DNA of 64,000 nt. Origin: an uncultured Ferrimonas sp. (GTDB lineage: Bacteria > Pseudomonadota > Gammaproteobacteria > Enterobacterales > Shewanellaceae). The stretch covers positions 20,921-84,920 of the forward strand of contig NZ_CANLCI010000018.1 of the NCBI RefSeq assembly GCF_947489035.1, given 5' to 3'. Below the pieces are notes generated by a model. The model saw only the letters and a program-made list of their open reading frames with translations, had not been told where the DNA came from and searched no databases. A program made the translations under genes and the position numbers. Below, piece after piece: positions 49,027-58,121 of this stretch. Position 1 is the stretch's first letter. The number at the start of each line of letters is the position of its first letter.

Positions 49027-49254
49027 CTAGCCGGTGAGGGTTAAATTGACGATACGCAACAAGATGGCAATAAACAGCACCACCACGGCGCTGCGGAATA
49101 ACCGAAATTCCGCCAAGTTAAAATCTTTCAGTTGCCCAACCCAGATCTGCCACAGGCCGTGCCAGTTGCCACTGCGCTTAATGTATTTGCCGAGCGACGT
49201 CAGTACCAGCACGACTCCAAGCATCAGCATTGTTGTTTGAATTGCCGTTAGCAT
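49027..49254 (-). CDS. Small two-helix membrane protein
   Basis: This 75-residue protein has two hydrophobic segments (about 4-22 and 52-72) flanking a basic, Trp-containing loop. An excellent AAGGAGG site precedes the ATG and a terminator follows, so the gene is real though unrecognised. It is divergent from the DUF294 gene by 42 bp, so the two share a promoter region. Function unknown. Confidence 0.7.
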   Translation of the reverse strand: MLTAIQTTMLMLGVVLVLTSLGKYIKRSGNWHGLWQIWVGQLKDFNLAEFRLFRSAVVVLFIAILLRIVNLTLTG

Positions 49255-49296
49255 GGTTCCCTCCTTGTTAACGTCATGGTAGCAACTTAGGGATCC

Positions 49297-51150
49297 ATGC
49301 CAATGACACTAAAGTCCAATTCACCGGTGCTTGATTTCTATCAGCAATTGCTGCCGTTTAATGGCTTAACTGCCGCACAGCTTGAGTACGCGGTAACGCA
49401 AACTCAGATCAGCTACTTTGCCAAGGCCAATAAAACTGTGGCGGTGGATTACCAACAGCCGCAGTTGTACGTGATCCGCAGTGGTGCGTTTGAGATCCGT
49501 AATCGTCGCGGCGAATTGGTGGATCGTTTAGGCGAGGGGCAATTCTTTGGCTACCCGAGCTTATTAACGGGCGAGAAAGTCAGCAACCAAGTCCAAATTT
49601 TAGAGGATGGGTTGGTCTATATCCTGACCGAAGCCGGCTTTGCCAAATTGTGCAGTGCCAGTCGGGATTTTCGCCGTTTCTTTAATCGTCAGCACGCCCA
49701 GCGGTTACGCCACCACCAGCGTTATCAAACTGCGGATGTGGCCAGCACTGCTCGCATTAAAGCGGTGATGTCAGCTCCGATCCAGCGGATTGAGGCCGAT
49801 GCTACGGTGCAACAAGCGGCGGCGCAAATGGCAGAATATTGCGTGTCGGCGCTGATGGTGTATCAACAGCAGCAGTGTGTCGGCATAGTGACCGATCGTG
49901 ATCTGCGTAATCGGGTGTTGGCACAGGGGCTCGGCAGTGATTGTTTGGTTGCGACGGTAATGAGCACCGAACTTATCAGCATCAATCACGATGCCTTGGT
50001 GTTTGAAGCGACTCTACAGATGGGGCAACGCCGCATTCACCATCTGCCCGTTGTGGCGGATAACCAAGTGGTGGGGATGCTAACCAGTACCGATCTGTTG
50101 CGGTTAAGCAGCACCGATCTGTTGCATCTGTTAGGGCAGATCAGCCGCTGCGCCAGCATTGATGAACTGGTTGAGCTAAGCCGCCAGTGTCCGGCGCTGT
50201 TGCAACAGATGATCAGCGCCGATGCCCGAGCGCAAGAGATAGGGCGGGTGTTAACTCAACTTACCGACAGTTTAACGCAGCGGTTATTAGAGCTCGGGCA
50301 ACAACAGTTAGGGCCAGCCCCGATGGCGTGGTGTTGGTTGGCGTTTGGTTCGCAAGCGCGAATGGATCAGGCTGGTCGTTCGGATCAAGACAATGGTCTA
50401 TTGTTGGCCAGCGAGCCCGATAGCGAGCAACGGCAATATTTTTCCCAACTTGCCACCATGGTGTGTGATGGCCTTGATCGTTGTGGCTATGTGCATTGCC
50501 CTGGCGAGATCATGGCGATGAACCCTCACTGGTGTTTATCTCAGCGTGGTTGGCTGCAGCAATTTAAGCAGTGGATAGATCAACCCGAGCCGCAGGCCAC
50601 GTTACACGCCAGTATTTTCTTTGATCTGCGCCCAATCGCTGGCACGTTGCAGTTAGGGCAGCAGTTGCAACAACAAATTTTGCACCAATGCGCCGATAAA
50701 CAACTGTTCTTAGCACAGTTATGTGCCAATGCATTGCAGCTGTCGCCGCCGCTTGGTTTCTTTCGACAACTGGTGCTGGAATCTGATGGTGAGCACGGCA
50801 AAGCGTTAAACTTAAAGCATCGCGGCCTAGCGCCGATCAATGACATTGCTCGAATTTACGCCTTAGCCTGTGGCAGCGATGAAGTCAGCACATTAAAGCG
50901 GTTGCAAGCGGCGATGGAAGCGGGGTTGATCAGCCGTAAAGACGCGCTTAATTTGGCCGATGCTCATGAATTTATCGCCCACCTGCGTTTACAAAATCAG
51001 GGGCGGCAGTGGCAACAGCAGCAGACTATCTCGAACTACTTGCCCCCAGCGCAGCTGTCGGACTTAGTGCAGCATCAGCTGAAACGCGCCTTTTTGGTGG
51101 TTCGCCGAGGCCAAGATGGGATCCGCATGAAGTACCAGCGCAGTTTATGA
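49297..51150 (+). CDS. cNMP-binding/CBS/DUF294 nucleotidyltransferase-like signalling protein
   Basis: This 617-residue protein has a cyclic-nucleotide-binding-like domain (about 15-130: 'GAFEIRNRRGELVDRLGEGQFFGYPSLL'), two CBS domains (about 155-275: 'CVGIVTDRDLRN', 'VVGMLTSTDLLRL'), a DUF294 putative nucleotidyltransferase domain with 'AFGSQARMDQAGRSDQDNG' (about 350-370) and a DUF294 C-terminal domain. Such proteins often accompany ActP-type symporters and probably regulate their activity. An ATG two codons downstream is an equally possible start. It overlaps the exonuclease gene by ATGA. Confidence 0.9.
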   Translation: MPMTLKSNSPVLDFYQQLLPFNGLTAAQLEYAVTQTQISYFAKANKTVAVDYQQPQLYVIRSGAFEIRNRRGELVDRLGEGQFFGYPSLLTGEKVSNQVQILEDGLVYILTEAGFAKLCSASRDFRRFFNRQHAQRLRHHQRYQTADVASTARIKAVMSAPIQRIEADATVQQAAAQMAEYCVSALMVYQQQQCVGIVTDRDLRNRVLAQGLGSDCLVATVMSTELISINHDALVFEATLQMGQRRIHHLPVVADNQVVGMLTSTDLLRLSSTDLLHLLGQISRCASIDELVELSRQCPALLQQMISADARAQEIGRVLTQLTDSLTQRLLELGQQQLGPAPMAWCWLAFGSQARMDQAGRSDQDNGLLLASEPDSEQRQYFSQLATMVCDGLDRCGYVHCPGEIMAMNPHWCLSQRGWLQQFKQWIDQPEPQATLHASIFFDLRPIAGTLQLGQQLQQQILHQCADKQLFLAQLCANALQLSPPLGFFRQLVLESDGEHGKALNLKHRGLAPINDIARIYALACGSDEVSTLKRLQAAMEAGLISRKDALNLADAHEFIAHLRLQNQGRQWQQQQTISNYLPPAQLSDLVQHQLKRAFLVVRRGQDGIRMKYQRSL

Positions 51151-51818
51151 TCGGCCAATGGCAACAACGGTGGCGCGCCTACCGCAATCAACAGGCGGCC
51201 TTTGTGCCGTTTTATCGACAGTGGCCGCTGCCGTTGCAGCAGGATTATCGGCAACTGCCGTTGTTGGCGCTGGATCTTGAACTCACGGGGTTAACCCCGC
51301 AGCAAGATCAAATCATAGCCATCGGTGCGGTGGCGATTGATGGCGGCACCATTGATATGGCCAGCGCCATTCACGTTACCGTAGCGATAGAGGGCAGCGT
51401 TGGCGATAGCGCGGTGGTGCATGGGATCCGCGATCACGATCTGCAGCAAGCGGTGCCGTTACCCCAAGCCTTAGCCCAGTTGCTGCCGTTGCTTAGTGGC
51501 CGTTTGTTGGTGTGCCACCATGCACCGCTTGATTTGGCCTTTTTACAACAAGCGTTCCGGCAAGTGTATGGCCAATCGTTGCCACTGTTAGCCGTGGATA
51601 CTTTAGCCATTGAACGGCGGCGGTTAGTGCGACAATCCCAGCCAGTGGGGTCGACGCAGCTGCAATTAGCCCAGTGTCGCCACCGTTATCAGTTGCCCGC
51701 TTATTCGCAGCACCATGCGTTGGTTGATGCCATCGCTTGTGCTGAACTTTTGTTAGCGCAGGCGAGCGTGATCGCTGGGCCGCAATCGTTAAGTGCAGCG
51801 GCGCTTTTGCGGTACTGA
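51147..51818 (+). CDS. DEDDh-family 3'-5' exonuclease (DNA polymerase III epsilon-like)
   Basis: This 223-residue protein has the DnaQ-type exonuclease motifs: Asp43 and Glu45 in 'LLALDLELTGL', 'VVHGIRDHD', an Asp in 'VCHHAPLDLAFL', and the His/Asp pair in 'HHALVDAIACAEL'. The ATG overlaps the DUF294 stop (ATGA); a longer frame inside DUF294 is not credible. Exonucleases of this kind commonly follow DUF294/CBS proteins near acetate-type symporters. The substrate is unknown and could be RNA, DNA or a small nucleotide. Confidence 0.88.
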   Translation: MIGQWQQRWRAYRNQQAAFVPFYRQWPLPLQQDYRQLPLLALDLELTGLTPQQDQIIAIGAVAIDGGTIDMASAIHVTVAIEGSVGDSAVVHGIRDHDLQQAVPLPQALAQLLPLLSGRLLVCHHAPLDLAFLQQAFRQVYGQSLPLLAVDTLAIERRRLVRQSQPVGSTQLQLAQCRHRYQLPAYSQHHALVDAIACAELLLAQASVIAGPQSLSAAALLRY

Positions 51819-51874
51819 CGGCGGAGCCAATATTATTCATCTAATGTTGTGAGCCCAATTCAATCCGCGACAGC

Positions 51875-51923
51875 CATCGCTGTAGTAGCTTGAAACAATC
51901 ATCGCTGTAGTAGCTTGAAACAA
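51875..51923 (+). repeat. Two tandem copies of a 24-25 bp direct repeat
   Basis: The 24 bases at 51875-51898, beginning CATCGCTGTAGTAG, recur exactly at 51900-51923 with one base between them. A shorter echo (CAACCATGGC) follows. It lies between the exonuclease and GMC oxidoreductase genes. Confidence 0.9.
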
Positions 51924-51995
51924 CCATGGCGGCACCGCTGATCACCACACTTTTTGGCAATTGATTGCCTTCATACCATTTTCGAGGGAACGCTT

Positions 51996-53663
51996 ATGGC
52001 GCAATACGACTACATCATTGTTGGCGCAGGCTCGGCTGGCTGTGTGCTGGCCAATCGGTTGTCGGCCGACGGCAACCATTCGGTGTTGCTGCTGGAAGCG
52101 GGAGGCAGTGATAAAAGCCCATTCATCTACACGCCGATGGGGATCTTGGTGTCAATGGTGACCGGGTTTCGTAACTGGAGCTACCACAGTAAGGCGCAAT
52201 CTACGCTGGCGCAGCGCGAAATTTTTTGTCCTCGTGGGAAAACATTGGGGGGCAGCAGCTCGGTCAATGCGATGCTGTATGTGCGAGGTCAGGCGGAAGA
52301 TTACGATCACTGGGCGGCACAGGGGAACGAAGGGTGGTCTTATCAGCAGTTGCTGCCTTTTTTCAAAAAAGCGCAGCATCAAGAGCGAGGCGCCAGCGAT
52401 TATCACGGCGTTGGTGGGCCGTTAAATGTGGCCGAACCCCGCAGTACTCATCCATTGTGTCAGGCGATGATCGATGCTGCAGCGCAGTGTGGTGAGCCAC
52501 GTAATGACGACTTTAATGGCGCGACGCAAGAAGGGGTCGGCTGGTTTCAGGTCACGCAAAAAGGGGGCGAGCGTTGCAGCGCTGCGGCGGCTTATCTGCA
52601 CCCGGTGTTGAGTCAACGCCCAAACTTAACGGTGCTGACGAACGCCACCACCGAGAACATTATCTTAAAAGATAAGCGAGCCGTTGGGGTGGCTTATCGC
52701 CATCAAGGTCAACGGATCGAAGCGCAAGCCAATAAAGAGGTGTTGTTGTGTGCCGGTGCCTTTGGCTCGCCCCAGCTGTTGTTGCTGTCAGGCATTGGTT
52801 GCAACGATAAGTTGGCGCCCCACGGGATTGTGCAGCAACACGACTTAGCGGGGGTGGGGGAAAACCTGCAAGAGCACGTTGATGTGTTGGTGGTGGCCAA
52901 GGACAAAACCAGCAGCTCTTGGGCTACCTTGCGACCCAAGCAAGCGCTGCGGTCAATGGCATCGGTGGTTGAATATGGTCGCCACAAAACCGGTATGTTG
53001 GCCTCAACGGTGGCGGAGTCTGGCGGCTTTGTTAAATCCAGTGACGACGTGGCCAGCCCCGATCTGCAATTGCACTTCTCACCACTGGCGATGGATGATC
53101 ATGGCCGTAATGTGGGCTTTATGTTCAAGTATGGGATCAGTACTCACGTGTGCTGTTTGCGCCCTCACAGCCGAGGATCGGTCACTTTGGCCAGTGCCAA
53201 TCCCAGCGACGATCCGGTGATTGATTTGAATCTGTTGAGCGATCCACGAGACATAGCGGTGATGATCAAAGGGGTGCGAAAAGTGCGGCAATATATGCAG
53301 TCGGCCGCGTTATCTCACTGCTATGACGGGGAGATTCTACCCGGCGAGCAGGTGCAAACGGATGACCAAATCACCGAGTTTTTACGCCAGAAAGCCAACC
53401 ACGTTTATCACCCTGCGGGCAGCTGTAAAATGGGCAATGATCCCATGGCCGTAGTGAACTCGAAACTGCAAGTGCATGGGCTCGCTGGGTTGCGGGTGGT
53501 GGATGCGTCCATTATGCCGACGGTTGTTAGCGGCAACACCAATGCGCCGACCATTATGATTGCTGAAAAAGCCGCGCAGATGATCCTTGCCGATGGCTCA
53601 GAAGCGGCCTTAGAAGCGGCACAAACCAACACGACCAAAACAGAAGCGGTAACCACCGCCTAA
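51996..53663 (+). CDS. GMC-family FAD-dependent oxidoreductase (choline/alcohol dehydrogenase-like)
   Basis: This 555-residue protein opens with the FAD-binding 'YIIVGAGSAGCVLANRLS' and has the GMC signature 'CPRGKTLGGSSSVNAMLYVRG'. It ends with 'HPAGSCKMGND' and 'RVVDASIMPTVVSGNTNAPTIMIAEKAA', which carry the catalytic His and Asn regions. It oxidises an alcohol to an aldehyde using FAD; choline dehydrogenase (BetA) and AlkJ-type alcohol dehydrogenases look much alike, and with no BetB or alkane gene nearby I do not choose. The ATG follows GAGGGA. A long acidic Ala/Thr tail ends the protein. Confidence 0.88.
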   Translation: MAQYDYIIVGAGSAGCVLANRLSADGNHSVLLLEAGGSDKSPFIYTPMGILVSMVTGFRNWSYHSKAQSTLAQREIFCPRGKTLGGSSSVNAMLYVRGQAEDYDHWAAQGNEGWSYQQLLPFFKKAQHQERGASDYHGVGGPLNVAEPRSTHPLCQAMIDAAAQCGEPRNDDFNGATQEGVGWFQVTQKGGERCSAAAAYLHPVLSQRPNLTVLTNATTENIILKDKRAVGVAYRHQGQRIEAQANKEVLLCAGAFGSPQLLLLSGIGCNDKLAPHGIVQQHDLAGVGENLQEHVDVLVVAKDKTSSSWATLRPKQALRSMASVVEYGRHKTGMLASTVAESGGFVKSSDDVASPDLQLHFSPLAMDDHGRNVGFMFKYGISTHVCCLRPHSRGSVTLASANPSDDPVIDLNLLSDPRDIAVMIKGVRKVRQYMQSAALSHCYDGEILPGEQVQTDDQITEFLRQKANHVYHPAGSCKMGNDPMAVVNSKLQVHGLAGLRVVDASIMPTVVSGNTNAPTIMIAEKAAQMILADGSEAALEAAQTNTTKTEAVTTA

Positions 53664-53758
53664 AAGGCCAGTGACATTTGCTTACCAGCGTGAGGTTCTC
53701 CCTAACGGCAAATTGCAACTAGGGTTGAATTATCATCTTGGCTTGGGAATCAACGCAA

Positions 53759-54340
53759 ATGGCACTGCCGTGGATCTTATTGGCTGCTGCTACCGCACTG
53801 GCATTGGAGTATCGGGCGCAGCGCAAACAGTTATTGCAGCAGCGTTATCGTGGTAATACTCAGTCGGACAGCATTGGGATTGAACCCTCGGAATGGTGGC
53901 CGGGGACGATCCCCGTTACGCCCCAGCCTGGTGCTGTTGTGGTCTGTTTTGTCTATGGCGTGGTTGAACACAGTGGCTTGTGGCTGGGAGACGACACCAT
54001 TGCCGAATTGCACGGCAGCGGCTTAGTGCGTGGCGTTTCTGCCAAGCGTTTTTTGGCGGGTCGCAGCGGCGCAACCATCTTCGTTGGCTGCGACAAGCAG
54101 CACCAACCATTGCATAAGGCTGATGCCGTTAACGCCGCCGCACAACAGCTATTAAGCTATCGGGATTACCATTTACGTCACAACAACTGCCACCGTTTTG
54201 TGTGGCAATGCCTGAGCGGTGAAGATGCCCGGATCGTGAACTTTGCCGAATTGAACCGGCAGCTCAGTCAGCTGTTCCGCTCGCCAATATATTGGGATCC
54301 GATTAACCGCGCAGCCGCGCCATCATTGGCCGGATCTTAA
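53759..54340 (+). CDS. LRAT/NlpC-P60-like papain-fold protein
   Basis: This 193-residue protein has an N-terminal hydrophobic segment (about 3-17). A permuted papain-like domain follows, with His71 in 'VVEHSGLWLGD', a second His (His85), and Cys144 in 'HNNCHRFVWQCLSG', the His-His-Cys layout of lecithin-retinol-acyltransferase-like proteins. Bacterial members are mostly uncharacterised and may act on lipids or peptides. ATG 53759 is preferred over an in-frame TTG 21 bp upstream. It lies 95 bp after the GMC gene and overlaps the converging EamA gene by 38 nt. Confidence 0.75.
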   Translation: MALPWILLAAATALALEYRAQRKQLLQQRYRGNTQSDSIGIEPSEWWPGTIPVTPQPGAVVVCFVYGVVEHSGLWLGDDTIAELHGSGLVRGVSAKRFLAGRSGATIFVGCDKQHQPLHKADAVNAAAQQLLSYRDYHLRHNNCHRFVWQCLSGEDARIVNFAELNRQLSQLFRSPIYWDPINRAAAPSLAGS

Positions 54341-55187
54341 GCCCCGTCACCATGGCGGTACCGGACAACACCACCGCGCAACCAAGCAGCGTAGACCAAC
54401 CGATCGGTTCATCTAATAAACCGTGGCCCCACATCACCCCAAATACCGGCACCAAATAAGTTACTGTGAGCGCCGATGTTGCCCCTTCATCTTCAATCAA
54501 TTTGAAATACAGCAGGTAGGCGATGCCGCTGCAGACAACGCCAAGAATGGCCATCAGCAACCACAGTTCGACAGTCAGTGGGTTACGCGCAGGAAACAAT
54601 AAGGCCAGCGGCAATAACATCAAGGCCGACGCCCACATGCTGCCGTGGGCATTGGCGAAGGAGTTAACGGGTTTGGCGTGGCGAGCGTAGTTACTGGCGA
54701 TGCCATAACATAGCGCCGCCCCAAGGCAACTTAAGACCGCGAAGATGCCATTGCTATCCAATACCAAGCCATCGAAGCCGACCAAAATAACCACCCCGGC
54801 GCTGCCGAGCAACAAGCCAAGGGTGGTTTTGAGGTCGAGCCATTGCCGCATCCAGATGGCACCGACGACGGCACCAAAAATGGGGGCCGAGGCGTTGATG
54901 ATCGACAGCATGGATGTGGACAGCGTTTGGGCCGAGTAGGCGAGCAACAGGAACGGCAACGCTGAATTAACCCCGCCAAGAATGGCGTAGTGACGCACAT
55001 TTCCCTGTAACGCCATTGGCTTTCGCATCAATAAGGCGATGGCGCTAAGAAACAGCGCGGCGAACATCAGCCGTGAACCAATCAGCATGGCTGGACCTAC
55101 GGCACCGGCCGCCAACCGCAGCAATAAAAAGCTGCCGCCCCAAATGGCGGATAATAGCAGCAGGTTGGCAAAACTCTTTCCAGACAT
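54303..55187 (-). CDS. EamA-family (DMT) transporter
   Basis: This 294-residue protein has ten hydrophobic helices arranged as two EamA repeats, with 'LLLLSAIWGGSFLLLRLAAG' at the start and 'LTVTYLVPVFGVMWGHGLLDEPIG' in the second half, as in drug/metabolite exporters such as RhtA or YdcZ relatives. The ATG at 55187 is used; an in-frame TTG four codons upstream is possible. Its 3' end overlaps the LRAT-like gene on the other strand. Substrate unknown. Confidence 0.88.
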   Translation of the reverse strand: MSGKSFANLLLLSAIWGGSFLLLRLAAGAVGPAMLIGSRLMFAALFLSAIALLMRKPMALQGNVRHYAILGGVNSALPFLLLAYSAQTLSTSMLSIINASAPIFGAVVGAIWMRQWLDLKTTLGLLLGSAGVVILVGFDGLVLDSNGIFAVLSCLGAALCYGIASNYARHAKPVNSFANAHGSMWASALMLLPLALLFPARNPLTVELWLLMAILGVVCSGIAYLLYFKLIEDEGATSALTVTYLVPVFGVMWGHGLLDEPIGWSTLLGCAVVLSGTAMVTGLKIRPMMARLRG

Positions 55188-55321
55188 AACACGGCTCAAA
55201 CCAAGAGAAACAATGGCCGATAAGATAGGGATTTACGCGGGGAGATACTAGCCACATTCGGACATGACATAGTAAGCGGGAAAGAGCTTGCCTCTTACCC
55301 GCTATCTGGCTGTATAAGTGG

Positions 55322-56407
55322 TTATTCTAGTGGACGTTTTTTCTGCTCGGCAACCGCGCGGGCAATCAGCTCAAGCCCAGTATGTTGGCACGGTGGCAAA
55401 CTGGCATCGCTGTGGTTGATGGGGCTGGTGCGTTCGCCCCATTTGATCACCGCAGCGGCGGAAGTTAACCCAGCCCCAAAGGCGCAGGTAAGTAAGGTGG
55501 CATTGGGCGTGATCCGGCCTTGTTCTACTGCATCGCACAAGGCGATAGGGATGGTTGCTGCTGAGGTGTTGCCGTAGTTCTCGATATTGATGAAGGCTTT
55601 TTCGGCCGGCACCGCCATTTTGGCAATCAAGGTTTCGATAATGCGTACATTAGCTTGATGGGGTACTACTAAATCAACATCGTCGGTACTGAGACCGGCT
55701 TCCGCCATCACTTTTTTGCTGAGTTTACCCATGCCACCAATGGCCCGTTTGAACACTTCACGGCCATTAAACTGCAGGTAGAAGTTGTTGGCTTCGTCGT
55801 CGTAGCGGGTCATGTCGGTACCAAACCCACCCACTTTTAAGTGTTCGCGTCCGCTTGGGTCGTTATGCATGGCGTAGCTGATCACGCCGCTGGCTTGTTC
55901 GGTTTCTTTGGCTTCGAGGATCACCGCCCCTGCGCCATCGCCAAACAGCACCGCGCTTTCGCGTAGGGTCCAGTTGATGTAGAAGCTCAGGCGCTCGGCA
56001 CCGACAATCAAAATGCGTTGCATCTGGCCGCTTTTGATCTGTGCGGTCGCGAGACCCACACCATACAGAAAGCCAGAACAGGCGGCATTAATGTCGAGTG
56101 CAGCGCAACTGGCGCCCAATTCGGCTTGCACTGTGGCAGCCACATTTGGCAGCAACGTATCCGGCGATGCCGTTGCGATGAGGATCATATCCAGATCGGT
56201 GGCTTCCAATCCGGCGCTGGCGAGAGCGTGCTTGGCGGCCACAATGGCCATGGCAGAGGTACTGACGTGACTGATGTGGCGCTGATTGATGCCAGTGCGG
56301 CTGCGGATCCACTCGTCGTTGGTGTCCATAATGGTCGACAAATCGTCGTTACTTAAAACCGCAGGCGGTAAACATTTACCCCAACCGGTGATTTGTGCAG
56401 ATAGCAT
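55322..56407 (-). CDS. Beta-ketoacyl-ACP synthase III-like protein, not in a fab operon
   Basis: This 361-residue thiolase-fold protein keeps the KAS III triad: Cys110 in 'DINAACSGFLYGV', His in 'VVPHQANVRII' (about 255) and Asn in 'ENYGNTSAATIP' (about 284). These enzymes condense an acyl-CoA with malonyl-ACP. It is about 40 residues longer than E. coli FabH, the extra part being a C-terminal tail. The ATG follows TAGGAGC. It lies 38 bp downstream of a GntR gene on the same strand and is not beside fabD, fabG or plsX, so it may be a specialised enzyme. Confidence 0.88.
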   Translation of the reverse strand: MLSAQITGWGKCLPPAVLSNDDLSTIMDTNDEWIRSRTGINQRHISHVSTSAMAIVAAKHALASAGLEATDLDMILIATASPDTLLPNVAATVQAELGASCAALDINAACSGFLYGVGLATAQIKSGQMQRILIVGAERLSFYINWTLRESAVLFGDGAGAVILEAKETEQASGVISYAMHNDPSGREHLKVGGFGTDMTRYDDEANNFYLQFNGREVFKRAIGGMGKLSKKVMAEAGLSTDDVDLVVPHQANVRIIETLIAKMAVPAEKAFINIENYGNTSAATIPIALCDAVEQGRITPNATLLTCAFGAGLTSAAAVIKWGERTSPINHSDASLPPCQHTGLELIARAVAEQKKRPLE

Positions 56408-56445
56408 TGCGGCTCCTAATATGGTGAGTCCAATTATTGTCGTGG

Positions 56446-57123
56446 TTATTTGCTGTGGCTGCGTAGCATTTGCGCTTCAATCAAATTCTTCGCGCTGATC
56501 CCAGCAGATTGAATGTGGTGTTGTAATAGCTCAGCGGCGCCATCGGCATCGCCAGCTTGGCAGCGTTCAAGTAACTGCCGATGTTCTTGATCGGCTTTGG
56601 GACGGCCTCCGGCCAACAACAGTTGCAACCGAATATAGCGATCGGAGTTGGTGTTGAGCCCACGCACCATATCCAGTGTATGGGGCCGATCCGCGCCAGC
56701 ATACAGGCTTAGGTGGAACAGGCCGTTAAGCTCGCTCCAGCTATCAATGGTGTTATCTTGCTGCAGCGCATGGCCAAGCTGCTCAAGGTAATCGGCAGCG
56801 GTGGCTAAGTGCTCTGCGGTCAGGTTTGGCACCGAGCGGCGCAGTAAGGTTGGCTCAATCAGGCCGCGCAATTCAAACAATTCGTCCATTTGAGTTAGGG
56901 AAAGTTCCGTGGCGGTAGCGCCTTTATGCGCTTCAAATTTGACTAAACCTTCCGCTTCCAGTTGCAGCAACGCTTCGCGAATGGGGATCCGGCTGACATC
57001 GAGTTCATGGGCTAACGAGCTTTGGCGCAGTGGCTCACCTGCGTGGATCTGGCCGGAGAGGATCCGCTCACGCAGGATCTCAACCACCACTTGGGTACGG
57101 GTCTTATGGACGATTTGCGGCAT
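56446..57123 (-). CDS. GntR-family regulator, FCD (FadR) subfamily
   Basis: This 225-residue protein has an N-terminal winged helix ('GEPLRQSSLAHELDVSRIPIREALLQLEAEGLV', about 30-62) and a C-terminal all-helical FCD domain with the metal/ligand-binding pattern around 'LNGLFHLSLYAGADRP' and 'DQEHRQLLERCQAGD'. ATG 57123 has AAGG just upstream; an ATG four codons earlier is the alternative. It precedes the KAS III gene by 38 bp, so it may regulate its own operon in response to an acid or acyl metabolite. Confidence 0.88.
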   Translation of the reverse strand: MPQIVHKTRTQVVVEILRERILSGQIHAGEPLRQSSLAHELDVSRIPIREALLQLEAEGLVKFEAHKGATATELSLTQMDELFELRGLIEPTLLRRSVPNLTAEHLATAADYLEQLGHALQQDNTIDSWSELNGLFHLSLYAGADRPHTLDMVRGLNTNSDRYIRLQLLLAGGRPKADQEHRQLLERCQAGDADGAAELLQHHIQSAGISAKNLIEAQMLRSHSK

Positions 57124-57191
57124 TTGCCTTGTCATAAATGGTTGCAATATCGTTACAGGTTACCGTGAGCCAGATCGGATTAAAAGGTTCG

Positions 57192-57220
57192 CTCGGTTCT
57201 GCTATGTCAGCAAAACCGAG
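57192..57220 (-). terminator. Weak terminator-like hairpin after the mutarotase gene
   Basis: CTCGGTT (57192-57198) pairs with AACCGAG (57214-57220), with an inner TGCT/AGCA pair. In the leftward direction CTTTTAATC follows 6 nt later. It is close to the GntR start, so it may also act in that leader. Confidence 0.4.
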
Positions 57221-57260
57221 TAAAAACAGGCTCCGACAGCGAGATCTCAGGTTTAAGTGG

Positions 57261-58031
57261 TTAGCAAAGGGTGATCTGCTGTTGCAAGTGGTGGGATTGC
57301 CCCGGTGCCAACGTAATCTGCTGACGGGCGATGGCACTTTCTAAGCAGATAAATTGCATTGCTTGCGCCGCAGAGACGTCGTTTGGGTGCTTGAAGGCGG
57401 GGTTCCAGATCACGCAGCTGTCACTGCCGTGCTGGCTGATCGCCAGTTTTTGCCCGCATTCAAGCTGATATTCTGCTAAATCCGGCACGATGGCATCAAT
57501 TGGGTTTGGCAAGATGTTGCAATCGAATTGGCGTGCTTGGCCTTGCTGTAATGAATCAAAATAAGGCCGCTCTGCCAATCTTGGCAGTTCAATTTGACGC
57601 GCGTCATGGCAATTAAAGTAGCTGTGCAGTGCGCCGCCACAGTGCCAACTGTGGCTATCTCGATTGTGGATCCGCAGATCCAACTCAAGCCGGTGGGGCG
57701 CCAGTGTGACCGTTAACGTTAACTCAAATTTATGTGGCCAGATCGCCAAGGTCGTGTCGTTGTCGCGCAGCACCAACACCGCGTGATGCTGACTGTGTTG
57801 CTGCAACTGCCAACGCTGGGTACGGGCAAAGCCGTGTTTGGGGCTGCCTTGTTCGGCAAACCAAGGAAAACAGATGGGCACGCCACCACGGATGGCGCTG
57901 CTGCCGGACAGATCCGCTAATTCACTTAACCACAGCACCGATTGATCACCGGCTTGCCAACGGAGTACGTGGCCACCAAACAGGCTGATTTCGACGTGTT
58001 GATTGGCGTCACTAAGTTGTATGCGTTCCAT
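57261..58031 (-). CDS. yeaD: D-hexose-6-phosphate mutarotase (YeaD-like)
   Basis: This 256-residue aldose-1-epimerase-fold protein interconverts anomers of hexose-6-phosphates. YeaD-type features are visible: 'IRGGVPICFPWF', 'KHGFARTQRWQL', 'LHSYFNCHDARQI' and 'CVIWNPAF', including the usual catalytic His and Glu positions ('CLESA'). The ATG at 58031 gives the normal length. It stands between the GntR gene and the M48 protease gene on the same strand, with no evident functional link to either. Confidence 0.85.
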   Translation of the reverse strand: MERIQLSDANQHVEISLFGGHVLRWQAGDQSVLWLSELADLSGSSAIRGGVPICFPWFAEQGSPKHGFARTQRWQLQQHSQHHAVLVLRDNDTTLAIWPHKFELTLTVTLAPHRLELDLRIHNRDSHSWHCGGALHSYFNCHDARQIELPRLAERPYFDSLQQGQARQFDCNILPNPIDAIVPDLAEYQLECGQKLAISQHGSDSCVIWNPAFKHPNDVSAAQAMQFICLESAIARQQITLAPGQSHHLQQQITLC

Positions 58032-58121
58032 AGGGGGTCTCGCTGATCGCTGCAAAGTGTTAGCGATAGCATAAGGTGCGTAGGCTGTGGTTTCGACTTA
58101 AATATCGCGATAATTCAGAGA

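Noticed and set aside
51009..51146. Upstream start for the exonuclease inside the DUF294 gene
   Set aside because: This segment is an out-of-frame reading of DUF294; the ATGA overlap is the natural start.
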